Virus record (IMG/VR): IMGVR_UViG_3300032304_000672
Span: 39,696-103,695 of that record
DNA from: a virus
Strand: one strand, 5' to 3'
Length of the DNA: 64,000 nt
Made by a program: the position numbers and the translations under genes. The notes under the pieces were generated by a model. It was not told where the DNA came from, made no database searches, and worked only from the letters and a program-made list of their open reading frames with translations. Positions 43,929 to 52,327 of this stretch are shown one piece after another; within the stretch, counting starts at the first letter, position 1; every line of letters begins with the position of its first letter.

Positions 43929-44113
43929 TGAGATGCGGAAGGTGTAACGGAAGAGTATTTATTGATAGAGTATTCTCTCAAAAACTACACACAGAGTTGT
44001 TTTGCATCCTATGCGGAAAGCGTTGGATGATCAATAAGGAAACGAATGCATTCGGTAAATGGCTAGAAAAAACAGACAGCGACTACGCAAAAAATTCGTC
44101 TATTTCTTCTTAA
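43925..44113 (+). CDS. Small zinc-ribbon protein
   Basis: A 62-residue protein starting at ATG 43925 (ATGA overlap with the previous stop). Cys4-x2-Cys7 and Cys27-x2-Cys30 form a zinc ribbon, followed by a mixed C-terminus rich in Trp, Lys and Ser. Such single zinc ribbons in phages often bind nucleic acid or RNA polymerase. The exact role is unknown. The downstream HTH gene begins inside its 3' end. Confidence 0.65.
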   Translation: MMRCGRCNGRVFIDRVFSQKLHTELFCILCGKRWMINKETNAFGKWLEKTDSDYAKNSSISS

Positions 44114-44541
44114 ATGGTAAGGTACATAAAGTACTAAAGCTTTCTAGGGCTAAGGACGAGGTAATTGCGTGGTCTTACCTGGATAAAAAAAGAATGATGT
44201 ATTCTTATTCTCAGGTAGAAAAGAATATGGAAAAGGCCTACAGCGTTGTAGATGTAAGTAAAATTCTTGGCAGGCACAGGGTTACAATAGAAGAATATAT
44301 ACTTCAAGGTAAAATAAAACAACCTCAGAAAGTATATCCAATTGGCAATCCAGATAGCACATGGTCAAAGTATATGCTTAGTGAATCGGACATATTGGAC
44401 ATTCATCAGTTTATTATTGATGCTGGCCATATAAGAGATTTGCCTTCAAGATCGGAGCTACAAGCTATTCTCAAACACAACTTAATATTGTATACTAAGA
44501 CAGAAGACGGAAAGTTTGTACCTGTATGGAAGGCGGAGTAA
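44059..44541 (+). CDS. DNA-binding protein with an excisionase/MerR-type HTH
   Basis: A 160-residue protein. Very basic N-terminus (ARKNRQRLRKK), then at about 60-90 a helix-turn-helix of the excisionase/MerR type: AYSVVDVSKILGRHRVTIEEY followed by the typical wing LQGKIKQPQKVYP. The C-terminal half holds another helix pair (SESDILDIHQFIIDAG). It may be an early regulator or replication-origin binder. The start at 44059 overlaps the zinc-ribbon gene by 55 bases; a later start would still keep the HTH. No integrase was seen, which argues against a true excisionase. Confidence 0.65.
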   Translation: MARKNRQRLRKKFVYFFLNGKVHKVLKLSRAKDEVIAWSYLDKKRMMYSYSQVEKNMEKAYSVVDVSKILGRHRVTIEEYILQGKIKQPQKVYPIGNPDSTWSKYMLSESDILDIHQFIIDAGHIRDLPSRSELQAILKHNLILYTKTEDGKFVPVWKAE

Positions 44542-44747
44542 TGTCAGAGACGAGAGTAAAGGTGGACCTATCGTTCACACGCAATCTAGGAAACTACGAA
44601 AGCATTAAGATTAATATAGGCGTAGAAGACAATGTGCGTAGTGGAGAAAATGTAGATACTGCCACGGAAAGAGTCTACGCTTTTGTAGAGAACAAGCTTA
44701 TTGAAAAGACTCGTGAGGTTGAAGAGGAATTAAAACGTGGCAAATGA
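44541..44747 (+). CDS. Conserved small phage protein
   Basis: A 68-residue acidic protein starting at ATG 44541 (TAATG overlap), preferred to ATG 44526 because AAGGCGGAG precedes it. The pattern TRVKVDLSFTRNLGNYESIKI, INIGVEDNVRSGENVD and a C-terminal helix ERVYAFVENKLIEKTREVEEE is shared by a widespread family of small phage proteins beside replication genes. I know no established function; a subunit or modulator of the replisome is possible. It overlaps the next gene by 11 bases. Confidence 0.65.
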   Translation: MSETRVKVDLSFTRNLGNYESIKINIGVEDNVRSGENVDTATERVYAFVENKLIEKTREVEEELKRGK

Positions 44748-45057
44748 AAAACAGCCATATGTATTAATTGGCCTTTACGAATCTCTATACCTAGACAAGT
44801 ATGGCAAGAAGCCAAGGCTTAATAAGTTTCGTGAGAAGTGGGCTATGCAGGATGTTGTTGACAGCGTAGGATTTGATAGAGCCAGAGATCTTCTGGTTTA
44901 CTATTTTAAAACTAACAAGTCTGGTCATCCTCTTAGTTTCTTTTTCTATAACTTTGACAAGATAGACTATTTAAAGTCAGAGCGAGAAAAAGATGAGAAG
45001 CATCGTCGATTGCTATTACAAGCAACGAAGGAATTAGTAGAGGGCGGAGATGAATGA
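44737..45057 (+). CDS. Possible helicase loader or primosome accessory protein
   Basis: A 106-residue basic, helical protein with GTG start. Features: YVLIGLYESLYLDKYGKKPRLN, FREKWAMQDVVDSVGFDRARDLLVYYFKT in adjoining helices, SGHPLSFFFYNFDKID and a charged C-terminal helix. There is no Walker motif, so it is not a DnaC-type ATPase. Small helical proteins in this place, just ahead of a DnaB gene and overlapping it by 4 bases, are often helicase loaders, which is why I suggest the role. Evidence is positional. Confidence 0.5.
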   Translation: MANEKQPYVLIGLYESLYLDKYGKKPRLNKFREKWAMQDVVDSVGFDRARDLLVYYFKTNKSGHPLSFFFYNFDKIDYLKSEREKDEKHRRLLLQATKELVEGGDE

Positions 45058-46298
45058 ATACAGAGGCAGAGTTACTGTCAGCGGTATGCAAGAACAAAGA
45101 CATAAGCACCCTACTTGCTGATAACGTAGATGAAATCTTTACATCACATAAAGATATTTGGGAATCATTAAAGTCATATTACTATAAGTTTAAGGCTGTT
45201 CCAGAAGCTGGAATCCTTATGGAAAGATTCAAAGACTTCGAGCCAGTAGAGACAAAAGCAGAAACTGGATACTATCTAGACAAGCTTAAGAATGAATATC
45301 TAACTGGTAGACTAAAGAATATTATTCTTCAAAGCGGTTCTGCTCTCAAAGAAGATGCCGCTACTAGAGTTCTAGGAGATTTACAGGCAAAGCTTTCACA
45401 GTTATCAAAGTTTACAAATCATGTTCGTGACGTAGATATTACAGATATTGATTTAGCAGAAAAGCATTTTCTAGCAGTTAAAGAGCGTTCATCTATTATG
45501 GGTGGTGCTCCAGGAATTCTAACTGGGTTTGATGCAATTGATAAGGCATACCCTACAGGAATGGCTCCAGGACACCTTATCGTGGCTATTGGATGGCCAG
45601 GACGTGGTAAGACATGGTTTACATCCTACCTTGCTTGCAAGGCTTGGGAGCAGGGCTTCAAGCCTATGATCGTATCCCTTGAAATGTCACCAGAGAATAT
45701 GCGTGATCGTATTTATACAATGATGGGCTCTGGATTATTCCGTGCATCAGATTTTGCACGAGGCGATGTTAATGTTGATACATTTAGGTCATGGGGACAG
45801 AAAAGGTTTGAAAACAAGAACAGGTTTATCCTTGTGTCTAATGAAGGCATGGGAGAAGTAAATGCCAATACAATTCAGTCTAAGATTGATCAGCATAAAC
45901 CAGACTTAGTTATTCTAGATTATCATCAGCTGTTTTCAGATAATAAGAGAAGCACTGGCGCAACTGAACGTAATATGAATGTGTCTCGTGAATTTAAGAT
46001 GCTTGCTATGACAAACAACATTCCAGTAATTGATATTACTGCAGCAACTATGGATGATATTACAGATCAAGATGCTCCACCTATGCTATCTCAGGTTGCG
46101 TGGTCAAAGGCTATTGAGTATGATGCTGACATGGCAATTGCTATTCATAAGTACACGGACACAAATATGATTGAGGTAGTTAGTCGTAAGAATCGTCACG
46201 GTCAGGAGTTTAATGTGTTCTTAGATTGGGATATCAACAGGGGTATCATCAAAGAGATTTATGAGAATCCGTTTGCTAATGACGCATCGAAAAATTAA
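45054..46298 (+). CDS. dnaB: Replicative DNA helicase, DnaB family
   Basis: A 414-residue helicase. The N-terminal helical domain (about 1-125) is followed by a RecA-like motor: ILTGFDAIDKAYPTGMAPG, Walker A GWPGRGKT (180-187), IVSLEMSPENMRDRI (207-220), Walker B LVILDYHQ (285-292) and the DnaB motif SREFKMLAMTNNIPVIDI, then a VSRKNRHG arginine-finger region. It would unwind DNA at the fork as a hexamer together with the primase gene just downstream. It is shorter than the cellular enzyme (about 450-470), mostly in the N-terminal domain. Confidence 0.92.
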   Translation: MNTEAELLSAVCKNKDISTLLADNVDEIFTSHKDIWESLKSYYYKFKAVPEAGILMERFKDFEPVETKAETGYYLDKLKNEYLTGRLKNIILQSGSALKEDAATRVLGDLQAKLSQLSKFTNHVRDVDITDIDLAEKHFLAVKERSSIMGGAPGILTGFDAIDKAYPTGMAPGHLIVAIGWPGRGKTWFTSYLACKAWEQGFKPMIVSLEMSPENMRDRIYTMMGSGLFRASDFARGDVNVDTFRSWGQKRFENKNRFILVSNEGMGEVNANTIQSKIDQHKPDLVILDYHQLFSDNKRSTGATERNMNVSREFKMLAMTNNIPVIDITAATMDDITDQDAPPMLSQVAWSKAIEYDADMAIAIHKYTDTNMIEVVSRKNRHGQEFNVFLDWDINRGIIKEIYENPFANDASKN

Positions 46299-46581
46299 AA
46301 GATTTCAAATAGATGTAGAGTTTCAAGATAACGCTCAATTAATTAGCTTGAGACCACAATATGAGAATTTATTAATTCAGGACATGAGGGGTAAGGGCTA
46401 CGTCAGAGTACTTGACATAGACCCAGCATTTTCGGTAGAATTTACAGGCGAGACATGGAAGTTCTTAATGAGCATTCATGGTGTTTATGTGGGAAAGAAG
46501 AAGGCATGGCAATTAGAGGGTATAACACAAGGGAAGTCGATACCACGCACTACACGCCAAACCATATCAAGTCGATCCTAA
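46279..46581 (+). CDS. Hypothetical protein between helicase and primase
   Basis: A 100-residue basic protein from ATG 46279, overlapping the helicase gene by 20 bases; ATG 46261 would add 6 residues. Central VEFQDNAQLISLRPQYENL and KGYVRVLDIDPAFSVEF look like beta strands, and the Arg/Ser-rich tail overlaps the primase gene by 76 bases in another frame. It is not recognised. Nested 3' overlaps of this size are unusual, so part of the tail may simply result from the reading of primase sequence. It may be a primosome accessory factor. Confidence 0.5.
   Translation: MTHRKIKRFQIDVEFQDNAQLISLRPQYENLLIQDMRGKGYVRVLDIDPAFSVEFTGETWKFLMSIHGVYVGKKKAWQLEGITQGKSIPRTTRQTISSRS
46412..46441 (+). promoter_or_regulatory. 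Possible internal promoter for the primase gene
   Basis: TTGACA (46412-46417), 18-base spacer, TAGAAT (46436-46441), with the primase ATG 65 bases downstream. It lies inside coding sequence, so the match could be chance. Confidence 0.35.
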
Positions 46582-47504
46582 AATCAATAGGACTTGAAAT
46601 AGTTGGTGAAACTGGTAATGACTTTCTATGCTACTGCCCATTTCATTCCAATAGACACACATCAAGCTTTAGCGTAAGTCGGGAGAAGGGTGCATTCATA
46701 TGCTTCAATCCTTCTTGTGGTGAGGCGGGAACACTGCAAGAATTAGTAAAGCGTGTAATGAATAAGAATGATTTTGAGGCGATGAGATTTATTGCAACAA
46801 AAGAAACTGAGTCCTTAGAAAATTTTGACGACCTATTATCAGATGCAATGAATGAGAAGCCTGTCTTTGAAGAGTTCTCAGAAGATACTTTAAGCAAACT
46901 TCATAGCGGTCTTATTAATAGCGATAAGGCTAAGTCTTATTTTAAATCTCGTGGAATTGAAATGCAGGCTGCAATAGACTTTTCTTTAGGATATTCCGCT
47001 AATATGGATATGGTTACTGTTCCAGTTCACAGTCCAGATGGAACGGCAATTGGAATTGTTGGTAGATCAATTGAAGGCAAGTCTTTTAAGAATAGTACTA
47101 ATCTACCAAAGAGCAAAACATTATTTAATATTCATAGGGCTAAAAGAATTGGCTCACACGTTATAGTTGTGGAGTCTAGCTTTGATGCAATCCGTGTGCA
47201 TCAGGCTGGGTTTCCAAATGTTGTTGCTACCCTTGGCGGATTCCTGTCTACAGAGCAGCACAACCTTTTAAACAGGCATTTTAATAAGATAACTATTATG
47301 ACTGATGCTGACCAAGCTGGCAGGGAGCTTGGCAAAAGCATAACTAATAAACTAAAATTCAAGGACCTCTTGTGGGCTTCGTATGAATATGGTAAGATAT
47401 ATCCTCATGATGCAAAAGATGCTGGCGACATGACTGATGAGGAAATAAAAACCTGCATTAAAAATTCTGTATCCGATATAGAATACAGATCTTGGAACTC
47501 GTGA
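46506..47504 (+). CDS. dnaG: DNA primase, DnaG-type with zinc-binding and Toprim domains
   Basis: A 332-residue primase. Start at ATG 46506, with GAAGAAGG before it. Zinc domain: Cys44-x2-His47 (CPFH) and Cys66-x4-Cys71 (CFNPSC), with SFSV between. The catalytic Toprim domain has Glu223 (VVESSFDA) and Asp267-x-Asp269 (TDADQAG), and the N-lobe motif VTVPVHSPDG-IVGRS. It makes RNA primers for the DnaE-type polymerase and works with the DnaB helicase. It is about half the length of cellular DnaG and lacks a clear C-terminal helicase-binding domain. Confidence 0.92.
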   Translation: MAIRGYNTREVDTTHYTPNHIKSILKSIGLEIVGETGNDFLCYCPFHSNRHTSSFSVSREKGAFICFNPSCGEAGTLQELVKRVMNKNDFEAMRFIATKETESLENFDDLLSDAMNEKPVFEEFSEDTLSKLHSGLINSDKAKSYFKSRGIEMQAAIDFSLGYSANMDMVTVPVHSPDGTAIGIVGRSIEGKSFKNSTNLPKSKTLFNIHRAKRIGSHVIVVESSFDAIRVHQAGFPNVVATLGGFLSTEQHNLLNRHFNKITIMTDADQAGRELGKSITNKLKFKDLLWASYEYGKIYPHDAKDAGDMTDEEIKTCIKNSVSDIEYRSWNS

Positions 47505-47510
47505 TATAAT
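47502..47510 (+). promoter_or_regulatory. Extended -10 promoter for the ssDNA-binding protein gene
   Basis: TGA-TATAAT, with the TGA being the primase stop codon. The predicted 38-base leader holds a small hairpin GATGG/CCATC (47520-47536) and AAGGAG before the ATG at 47556. Confidence 0.65.
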
Positions 47511-47555
47511 AAAAATACAGATGGATTTATACCATCAACTATAAAGGAGAAATAT

Positions 47556-48227
47556 ATGAGTATAGTAAAGGGTCTAAAAGACCTCAACAAGGCACTAGAT
47601 AAGCCTACCTATAGCGGTGGGGATGAAAACAAAGGTCGCTGGCTAAAGGTTGAAGATGGAGAAAGCGTAAAGATTAGATTCCTACAGGAACTAGATCCAG
47701 ATTCACCTAATTATAATGACAAGCTTGGTTGCGGATTTATTGCACTAGAGCACACAAACCCAAAAGATTATCGACGCAAGGCTCTAGACACAATGGAGTC
47801 AGAAGGTCGTGACTGGGCAAATGAACAACATCGCAAGGATCCAAAGGCTGGCTGGAAGGCCAGAACACGTCTCTATATCAACGTCTTGGTGGACGATGGT
47901 AAAGAAGAACCGTATGTAGCAATTCTTTCACAGGGTACAAGCGGTAAAACAATTACTCCTACCTTAATTGAATACGCTGGTGAAATGGGAAGTATCACCA
48001 ACCTTATGTGGCGCATTAAGCGCAACGGTTCAAAAACAGATACAAGCTATACAATCATTCCATTGGCAAAAGATGAAGCCCCATTTGACTTCTCTGCCTT
48101 AGAGTTGTATGACTTGGAAAAAACAGCAGTTCGTCACGTTACATATGCAGAGCAAGAAGCTTTCTATATGGGTGAAGGTGGCAATGCAGAAGAGTCTTCT
48201 GCCTCATCTAGCAGCGTAGACTGGTAG
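47556..48227 (+). CDS. Single-stranded DNA-binding protein (gp32-like)
   Basis: A 223-residue protein. Plan: a basic N-terminus (SIVKGLKDLNKALDK), an OB-like core with RWLKVEDGESVKIRFLQEL, CGFIALEHTNPKDYRRKAL and RTRLYINVLVDDGKEEPYVAIL, and an acidic Ser-rich tail ending SVDW. The core order and the negatively charged aromatic tail are those of phage ssDNA-binding proteins that recruit replication partners. It has its own strong promoter and a strong terminator, fitting a protein needed in large amounts. The call is by fold pattern and position. Confidence 0.75.
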   Translation: MSIVKGLKDLNKALDKPTYSGGDENKGRWLKVEDGESVKIRFLQELDPDSPNYNDKLGCGFIALEHTNPKDYRRKALDTMESEGRDWANEQHRKDPKAGWKARTRLYINVLVDDGKEEPYVAILSQGTSGKTITPTLIEYAGEMGSITNLMWRIKRNGSKTDTSYTIIPLAKDEAPFDFSALELYDLEKTAVRHVTYAEQEAFYMGEGGNAEESSASSSSVDW

Positions 48228-48237
48228 TATAAATATG

Positions 48238-48267
48238 TACAGGGCTAGTCTATTGACTAGCCCTGTA
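48238..48267 (+). terminator. Strong terminator after the ssDNA-binding gene
   Basis: A perfect 13-base stem TACAGGGCTAGTC (48238-48250) with GACTAGCCCTGTA (48255-48267), loop TATT, followed by an AT-rich run with TTTG. Symmetric enough to act in both directions. Confidence 0.85.
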
Positions 48268-48275
48268 ATATTTGT

Positions 48276-48281
48276 TAGAAT
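48276..48281 (+). promoter_or_regulatory. Leaderless promoter (-10) for the gene at 48288
   Basis: TAGAAT ends 6 bases before the ATG, directly after the terminator. No ribosome-binding site. Confidence 0.6.
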
Positions 48282-48287
48282 AACAAT

Positions 48288-48494
48288 ATGATCTCATACG
48301 AAATACCAGACCCATTTCAAACCTTTGTCTCTAATAAGTATAAAGACTATAAAGGAATGGTATACGATTTCTTCGCTAAAGAATGGTATTTAAAGGCTGC
48401 ATGTTGCGGAGAAGATTTATATGCACCAAATAAAAAGACTATGAATAAGATAAGACTTTATCATACAAGAAATGAATGCATGGGCGGATATTAA
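48288..48494 (+). CDS. Small protein ahead of the DNA polymerase
   Basis: A 68-residue basic/aromatic protein, predicted to be translated from a leaderless message. Features: ISYEIPDPFQTFVSNKY, YDFFAKEWYLKAACCG (Cys39-Cys40), and a C-terminus with CMGGY. Cys and His residues (near 57-64) could bind a metal, but the spacing is not a standard finger. Not recognised. It shares one base with the polymerase gene (TAATG), so it is probably an upstream coupling cistron or polymerase partner. Confidence 0.55.
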   Translation: MISYEIPDPFQTFVSNKYKDYKGMVYDFFAKEWYLKAACCGEDLYAPNKKTMNKIRLYHTRNECMGGY

Positions 48495-51400
48495 TGAGCT
48501 TTACACACCTACACGTTCACTCCTATTATTCGTTAATGGATGGACTGAATTCTCCTAAAGAATTATGTCAGGCTGCCTTAGATGCAGGTCAGACAGCAAT
48601 TGCAATTACAGATCATGGAACATTATCGTCACACCGTGAAATGCAGATTGCTGCAAAAGAATTGGGCATCAAGCCAATCCTTGGAGTAGAAGCGTACATA
48701 TCACCTACAGATAGATTTGATCGCTCCTCTAAAACAGATAAGTCGATTCAGGCTTACAACCATATCATCTTGCTGGCTAAGAATAAAAAGGGTCTAGAAA
48801 ATATAAACATACTACAGGAGCTTGCATGGAACGAAGGCTTTTATCATAAGCCACGTATTGACAGAGAGGTTTTAAAAGAATATGCAGAAGGTATTATTGT
48901 TCTTTCTGGTTGCCTTAATGGACTTATTTCTAAAGCTATTGAAAAGGGCGAGTTTTCAGAGGCCAAGAATATACTCAAAGATTTTAGTAAGACTTTTGGT
49001 GACGACTTTTACATTGAGGTGCAATCTCATAATCCGCATGAAATAAATTCAAAGCTACTTGAGTTAGCAGATGAGCTTAAAATTAAGGCGGTGGCAACAG
49101 GAGATGCACACTTTGCCAAGGAAGAAGACCGTATATTAGAAGAGGCTATGCTTATTCTATCAACATCCCCTAAGTCTGACAAAGATGCAGACTTCGATAT
49201 GTCTAGAAATATAAAGGATATGTTAGATAGATTTAATTATCTTTATCCAGATAGAAAGATATCATTCGTAGACTATAATTTATTTATCCAGACTAGGGAT
49301 GAGATTGAGGCTGACTTTAATAAGGTTGGAATTACTCGCAAGGATATCTACGATAATACTATGGAGATAGCCGATAAAATTGGAGAATACGATTTTAACA
49401 GTGGTTTAGACCTACTTCCTGTCCCTAAGACCAATGCTGATAAAAAGCTTGGCGAAATGGCCTTAGAAGGCCTTAGAAGGCTAAACCTATCAGATGATCA
49501 GGTCTACTTAGACAGGCTTGATGAAGAGTTATCTATAATTAAAGATAAATCATTTGCTTCATACTTCTTAGTGGTAGCAGATATGATTAACTGGGCTAAA
49601 GAGAATAATATTATGGTTGGGCCTGGTCGTGGTTCCGCCGCTGGCTCCCTTGTCTGTTATGCCCTAGGCATTACAGATGTAGATCCAATTAAATATGACC
49701 TGCTATTCTTCCGATTTATTAATCCAGAACGTAACGATTTTCCAGATATTGATACAGACTTTGAAGATCGTCGCCGCAAAGAGGTTAAGGATTACCTAAA
49801 GAAAAAGTTTAAGCACGTTGCTTCTATTTCCACCTACACTTATTTTAAAGATAAGGGTGTAATTAGAGATGCTGCTCGTGTATTCATGGTTCCGCTGTCT
49901 GATGTTAATCGTGCAATGAAATCAATTGATACATTTGAAGACTTTATGGACTCTCCAAATACAAAAGAATTTAGAATGAAGTATCCAGAAGTTGTTTGGT
50001 TGTCAGAAAGATTACGTGGCAAGATTCGAAGCGTAGGAGTACACGCTGCTGGAGTTGTGGTTGCTAAAGATGATATTAGAAAGTTTGCCCCAGTAGAATC
50101 TCGTGCAGATGCTAGCGATGATGTGTCAGGAAGAATTCCAGTCGTCGCATACGATATGGATACGGTTGCAGATATAGGTCTTATTAAGCTAGATGCACTA
50201 GGTCTTAAGACTTTATCTGTGATCTCAGATACAATTAAATCAATTAAAGATAGAAGCGGAAAGGCAATTAATCTTTCTAGCCTTCCTCTAGACGATCCAA
50301 AAGTTTATAAGACATTAAGCGAAGGATATACTAAAGGCGTATTTCAAGCAGAAGCAACTCCTTATACAAACCTATTGATTAAAATGGGTGTAAGCGTATT
50401 TGAAGATCTCGCTGCGTCAAATGCTTTGGTTCGTCCAGGAGCTATGAATACGGTAGGAGCATCATATATTAAAAGAAAGCATGGTCAGGAAGCAGTTCAA
50501 TATATTCATCCAATCATGAAGCCTTTTACTGAAAACACATATGGTGTTATTATATATCAAGAGCAGGTTATGCAGGCTTGCGTACACTTGGGTGGAATGA
50601 CATGGTCAGAGGCTGACAAGGTCCGTAAGATTATTGGAAAGAAAAAGGATGCAAAAGAATTTGACGAGTTCAAAGATAGGTTTATTGTTGGGGCTTCAAA
50701 ACACATTAGTAAGAAGCAGGCGGAAACGTTATGGCATACTTTCGAGGCTCACGCTGGGTATTCTTTTAATCGTTCCCATGCTGTTGCTTACTCTATGCTC
50801 TCTTACTATACTGCTTGGCTCAAGACTTATTATCCTTTGGAATTTATGTTCTCGATTCTTAAAAACGAAAATGACAAAGATGTTCGTACGGAATATCTAA
50901 TTGAGGCTAAAAGACTTGGGCTTAAAGTATTGCTGCCTCACATTAACGAATCTGATATTTACTTTTCTTTGCAGAAAGACGCTATTAGATTTGGATTAGC
51001 AGAAGTTAAATTTATTTCTGACAGCATAGCAAATAAGATTATGGACAACAGGCCTTTCTTAAACTATAAAGAGTTTATTGAAAAGTCTTCTAAAAAGGGA
51101 AGTGGAATTAATAGTAGAGCTATAGCGGCTCTTAATGCCATCGGAGCTGCTGCATTTGAGGATAATCCTAGAGAAGGTAATGAGAAAGACAACTATTATG
51201 AGTATCTTGGAATACCTACATTTAACCTAGACCTTCCACCAAGAATTAAAACACAAGCAAAACCAATCTCAGAGTTTGATGATTTAGGATCATTTGTTAT
51301 GTTTGGTATGGCTAAATCTATTAAAAGAGGTAATGGCTGGGCTAGAATTGAATTAGTAGATGAGACTGGATCGATAGGTTTATTTCATAACGAACAGACT

Positions 51401-51760
51401 CCAATTGAAACAAATCAAATGTATTTTATTCTAGTTGGAGATAATAGAATTGCAAGATATGTGAAGGTTCAAGATATTAATCCTCAGTCTAAAGACTCAT
51501 TCGTAGACTACCTTTATAGGAAAGAGTACGACCTTGAAGAAAACCAGTATCATGTGGTAGACTTTACACCTTATAAGACAAAGGCTGGCAAAACAATGGC
51601 ACATATTGTAATGTCAGATAAAGATAAAAATTTAACTAGAGCTATTGTTTTCTCTAGTATGTATAAAATTGCCTTAGCAAAAATGCGTGAGGGAATGAAA
51701 TGTCAGGTTGTTTTGTCTAAATTAGATGACGGCACCTTGATGGTTAAGGAAATAAAATGA
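48494..51760 (+). CDS. dnaE: DNA polymerase III alpha subunit (DnaE family)
   Basis: A 1088-residue replicase. Start ATG 48494 is used because it overlaps the previous stop and gives the typical SFTHLHVHSYYSLMDG. The PHP domain opens with HLHVHS (5-10). The palm has GPGRGSAAGSLVCYALG, the catalytic pair Asp418/Asp420 in PDIDTDF (417-423), and KLDALGLKTL for the third Asp. Later, AGYSFNRSHAVAYSMLSYYTAWLK and a C-terminal OB-like domain follow. It copies the phage genome with the phage helicase and primase, relying on host clamp and loader because none is seen here. It overlaps the next gene by ATGA. Confidence 0.95.
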   Translation: MSFTHLHVHSYYSLMDGLNSPKELCQAALDAGQTAIAITDHGTLSSHREMQIAAKELGIKPILGVEAYISPTDRFDRSSKTDKSIQAYNHIILLAKNKKGLENINILQELAWNEGFYHKPRIDREVLKEYAEGIIVLSGCLNGLISKAIEKGEFSEAKNILKDFSKTFGDDFYIEVQSHNPHEINSKLLELADELKIKAVATGDAHFAKEEDRILEEAMLILSTSPKSDKDADFDMSRNIKDMLDRFNYLYPDRKISFVDYNLFIQTRDEIEADFNKVGITRKDIYDNTMEIADKIGEYDFNSGLDLLPVPKTNADKKLGEMALEGLRRLNLSDDQVYLDRLDEELSIIKDKSFASYFLVVADMINWAKENNIMVGPGRGSAAGSLVCYALGITDVDPIKYDLLFFRFINPERNDFPDIDTDFEDRRRKEVKDYLKKKFKHVASISTYTYFKDKGVIRDAARVFMVPLSDVNRAMKSIDTFEDFMDSPNTKEFRMKYPEVVWLSERLRGKIRSVGVHAAGVVVAKDDIRKFAPVESRADASDDVSGRIPVVAYDMDTVADIGLIKLDALGLKTLSVISDTIKSIKDRSGKAINLSSLPLDDPKVYKTLSEGYTKGVFQAEATPYTNLLIKMGVSVFEDLAASNALVRPGAMNTVGASYIKRKHGQEAVQYIHPIMKPFTENTYGVIIYQEQVMQACVHLGGMTWSEADKVRKIIGKKKDAKEFDEFKDRFIVGASKHISKKQAETLWHTFEAHAGYSFNRSHAVAYSMLSYYTAWLKTYYPLEFMFSILKNENDKDVRTEYLIEAKRLGLKVLLPHINESDIYFSLQKDAIRFGLAEVKFISDSIANKIMDNRPFLNYKEFIEKSSKKGSGINSRAIAALNAIGAAAFEDNPREGNEKDNYYEYLGIPTFNLDLPPRIKTQAKPISEFDDLGSFVMFGMAKSIKRGNGWARIELVDETGSIGLFHNEQTPIETNQMYFILVGDNRIARYVKVQDINPQSKDSFVDYLYRKEYDLEENQYHVVDFTPYKTKAGKTMAHIVMSDKDKNLTRAIVFSSMYKIALAKMREGMKCQVVLSKLDDGTLMVKEIK

Positions 51761-51960
51761 CAGAAGATATCGAAGGCTTAGTTACTTCTATAAGTATAAA
51801 TCAGGTCCTAGTCGCAGTGCTTGAAGAATATGGCAGGCTTACCGTTCCAACTCTTAAATTTTTAGAGTCGAAGGCGGAAGAAAAAGAATTAGTTATTGAT
51901 TATGATGAGAATGGTCCATCATTTACATTTAGTTTAAGGGATAAGAATGAACAGCAATGA
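51757..51960 (+). CDS. Hypothetical small protein after the polymerase
   Basis: A 67-residue acidic protein. A helix ISINQVLVAVLEEYGRLTVP is followed by TLKFLESKAEEKELVIDYDENG and a short strand FTFSLRDK. The pattern of a helix then beta pair is shared by small polymerase-adjacent proteins, but I recognise no family. It overlaps the polymerase gene by 4 bases and the MazG-like gene by 14, so it belongs to the same translational unit. Confidence 0.6.
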   Translation: MTEDIEGLVTSISINQVLVAVLEEYGRLTVPTLKFLESKAEEKELVIDYDENGPSFTFSLRDKNEQQ

Positions 51961-52294
51961 TATTCTAGTAGAATACGGACTAGATGCATTAGCGGCAACG
52001 CTTCACGAAACAGCAAAAGAAAAAGGGTTTTGGGATGGAGAGTATTCTCATGACAAGATTGGAAACAAGCTTGCCCTAGTACATTCAGAAGTTACTGAGG
52101 TGTTAGAGGCAATTAGAAAAAGTCACGGATCTGAAAAGATAGTTGAAGAAATGGCAGATGTTATTATTCGTCTTCTAGATGTTTATGCAGCCATGAGAAA
52201 TGAAGAGCAAATTCTACATAGTCTTGATGAAGTATTAGAGGCTAAGATAAATAAAAATAAAGAGCGACCAAGACTTCACGGCAACCTTTTTTAA
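51947..52294 (+). CDS. MazG-like nucleotide pyrophosphohydrolase
   Basis: A 115-residue protein of the all-alpha NTP pyrophosphatase superfamily. Helix 2 carries Glu48-x2-Glu51 (HSEVTEVLEA) and helix 3 Glu68-x2-Asp71 (VEEMADVIIRLLD), the four acidic metal ligands. These enzymes hydrolyse (d)NTPs to monophosphates, cleansing nucleotide pools or lowering ppGpp-like signals during phage infection. It overlaps the gene before it and lies ahead of recA. The C-terminus is basic and short. Confidence 0.85.
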   Translation: MNSNDILVEYGLDALAATLHETAKEKGFWDGEYSHDKIGNKLALVHSEVTEVLEAIRKSHGSEKIVEEMADVIIRLLDVYAAMRNEEQILHSLDEVLEAKINKNKERPRLHGNLF

Positions 52295-52303
52295 TGATAT
52301 AAT
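52295..52303 (+). promoter_or_regulatory. Extended -10 promoter for recA
   Basis: TGA-TATAAT (TATAAT at 52298-52303) overlapping the end region of the MazG-like gene, 24 bases before the ATG at 52328. The ribosome-binding site is weak (AGAAGAAAG). Confidence 0.6.
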
Positions 52304-52327
52304 TAGCAGAGAGAAGAAAGAATAATA

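Noticed and set aside
44059-44541. Excisionase of a prophage
   Set aside because: Excisionase-like HTH, but no integrase or attachment repeats were seen; left as a general DNA-binding protein.
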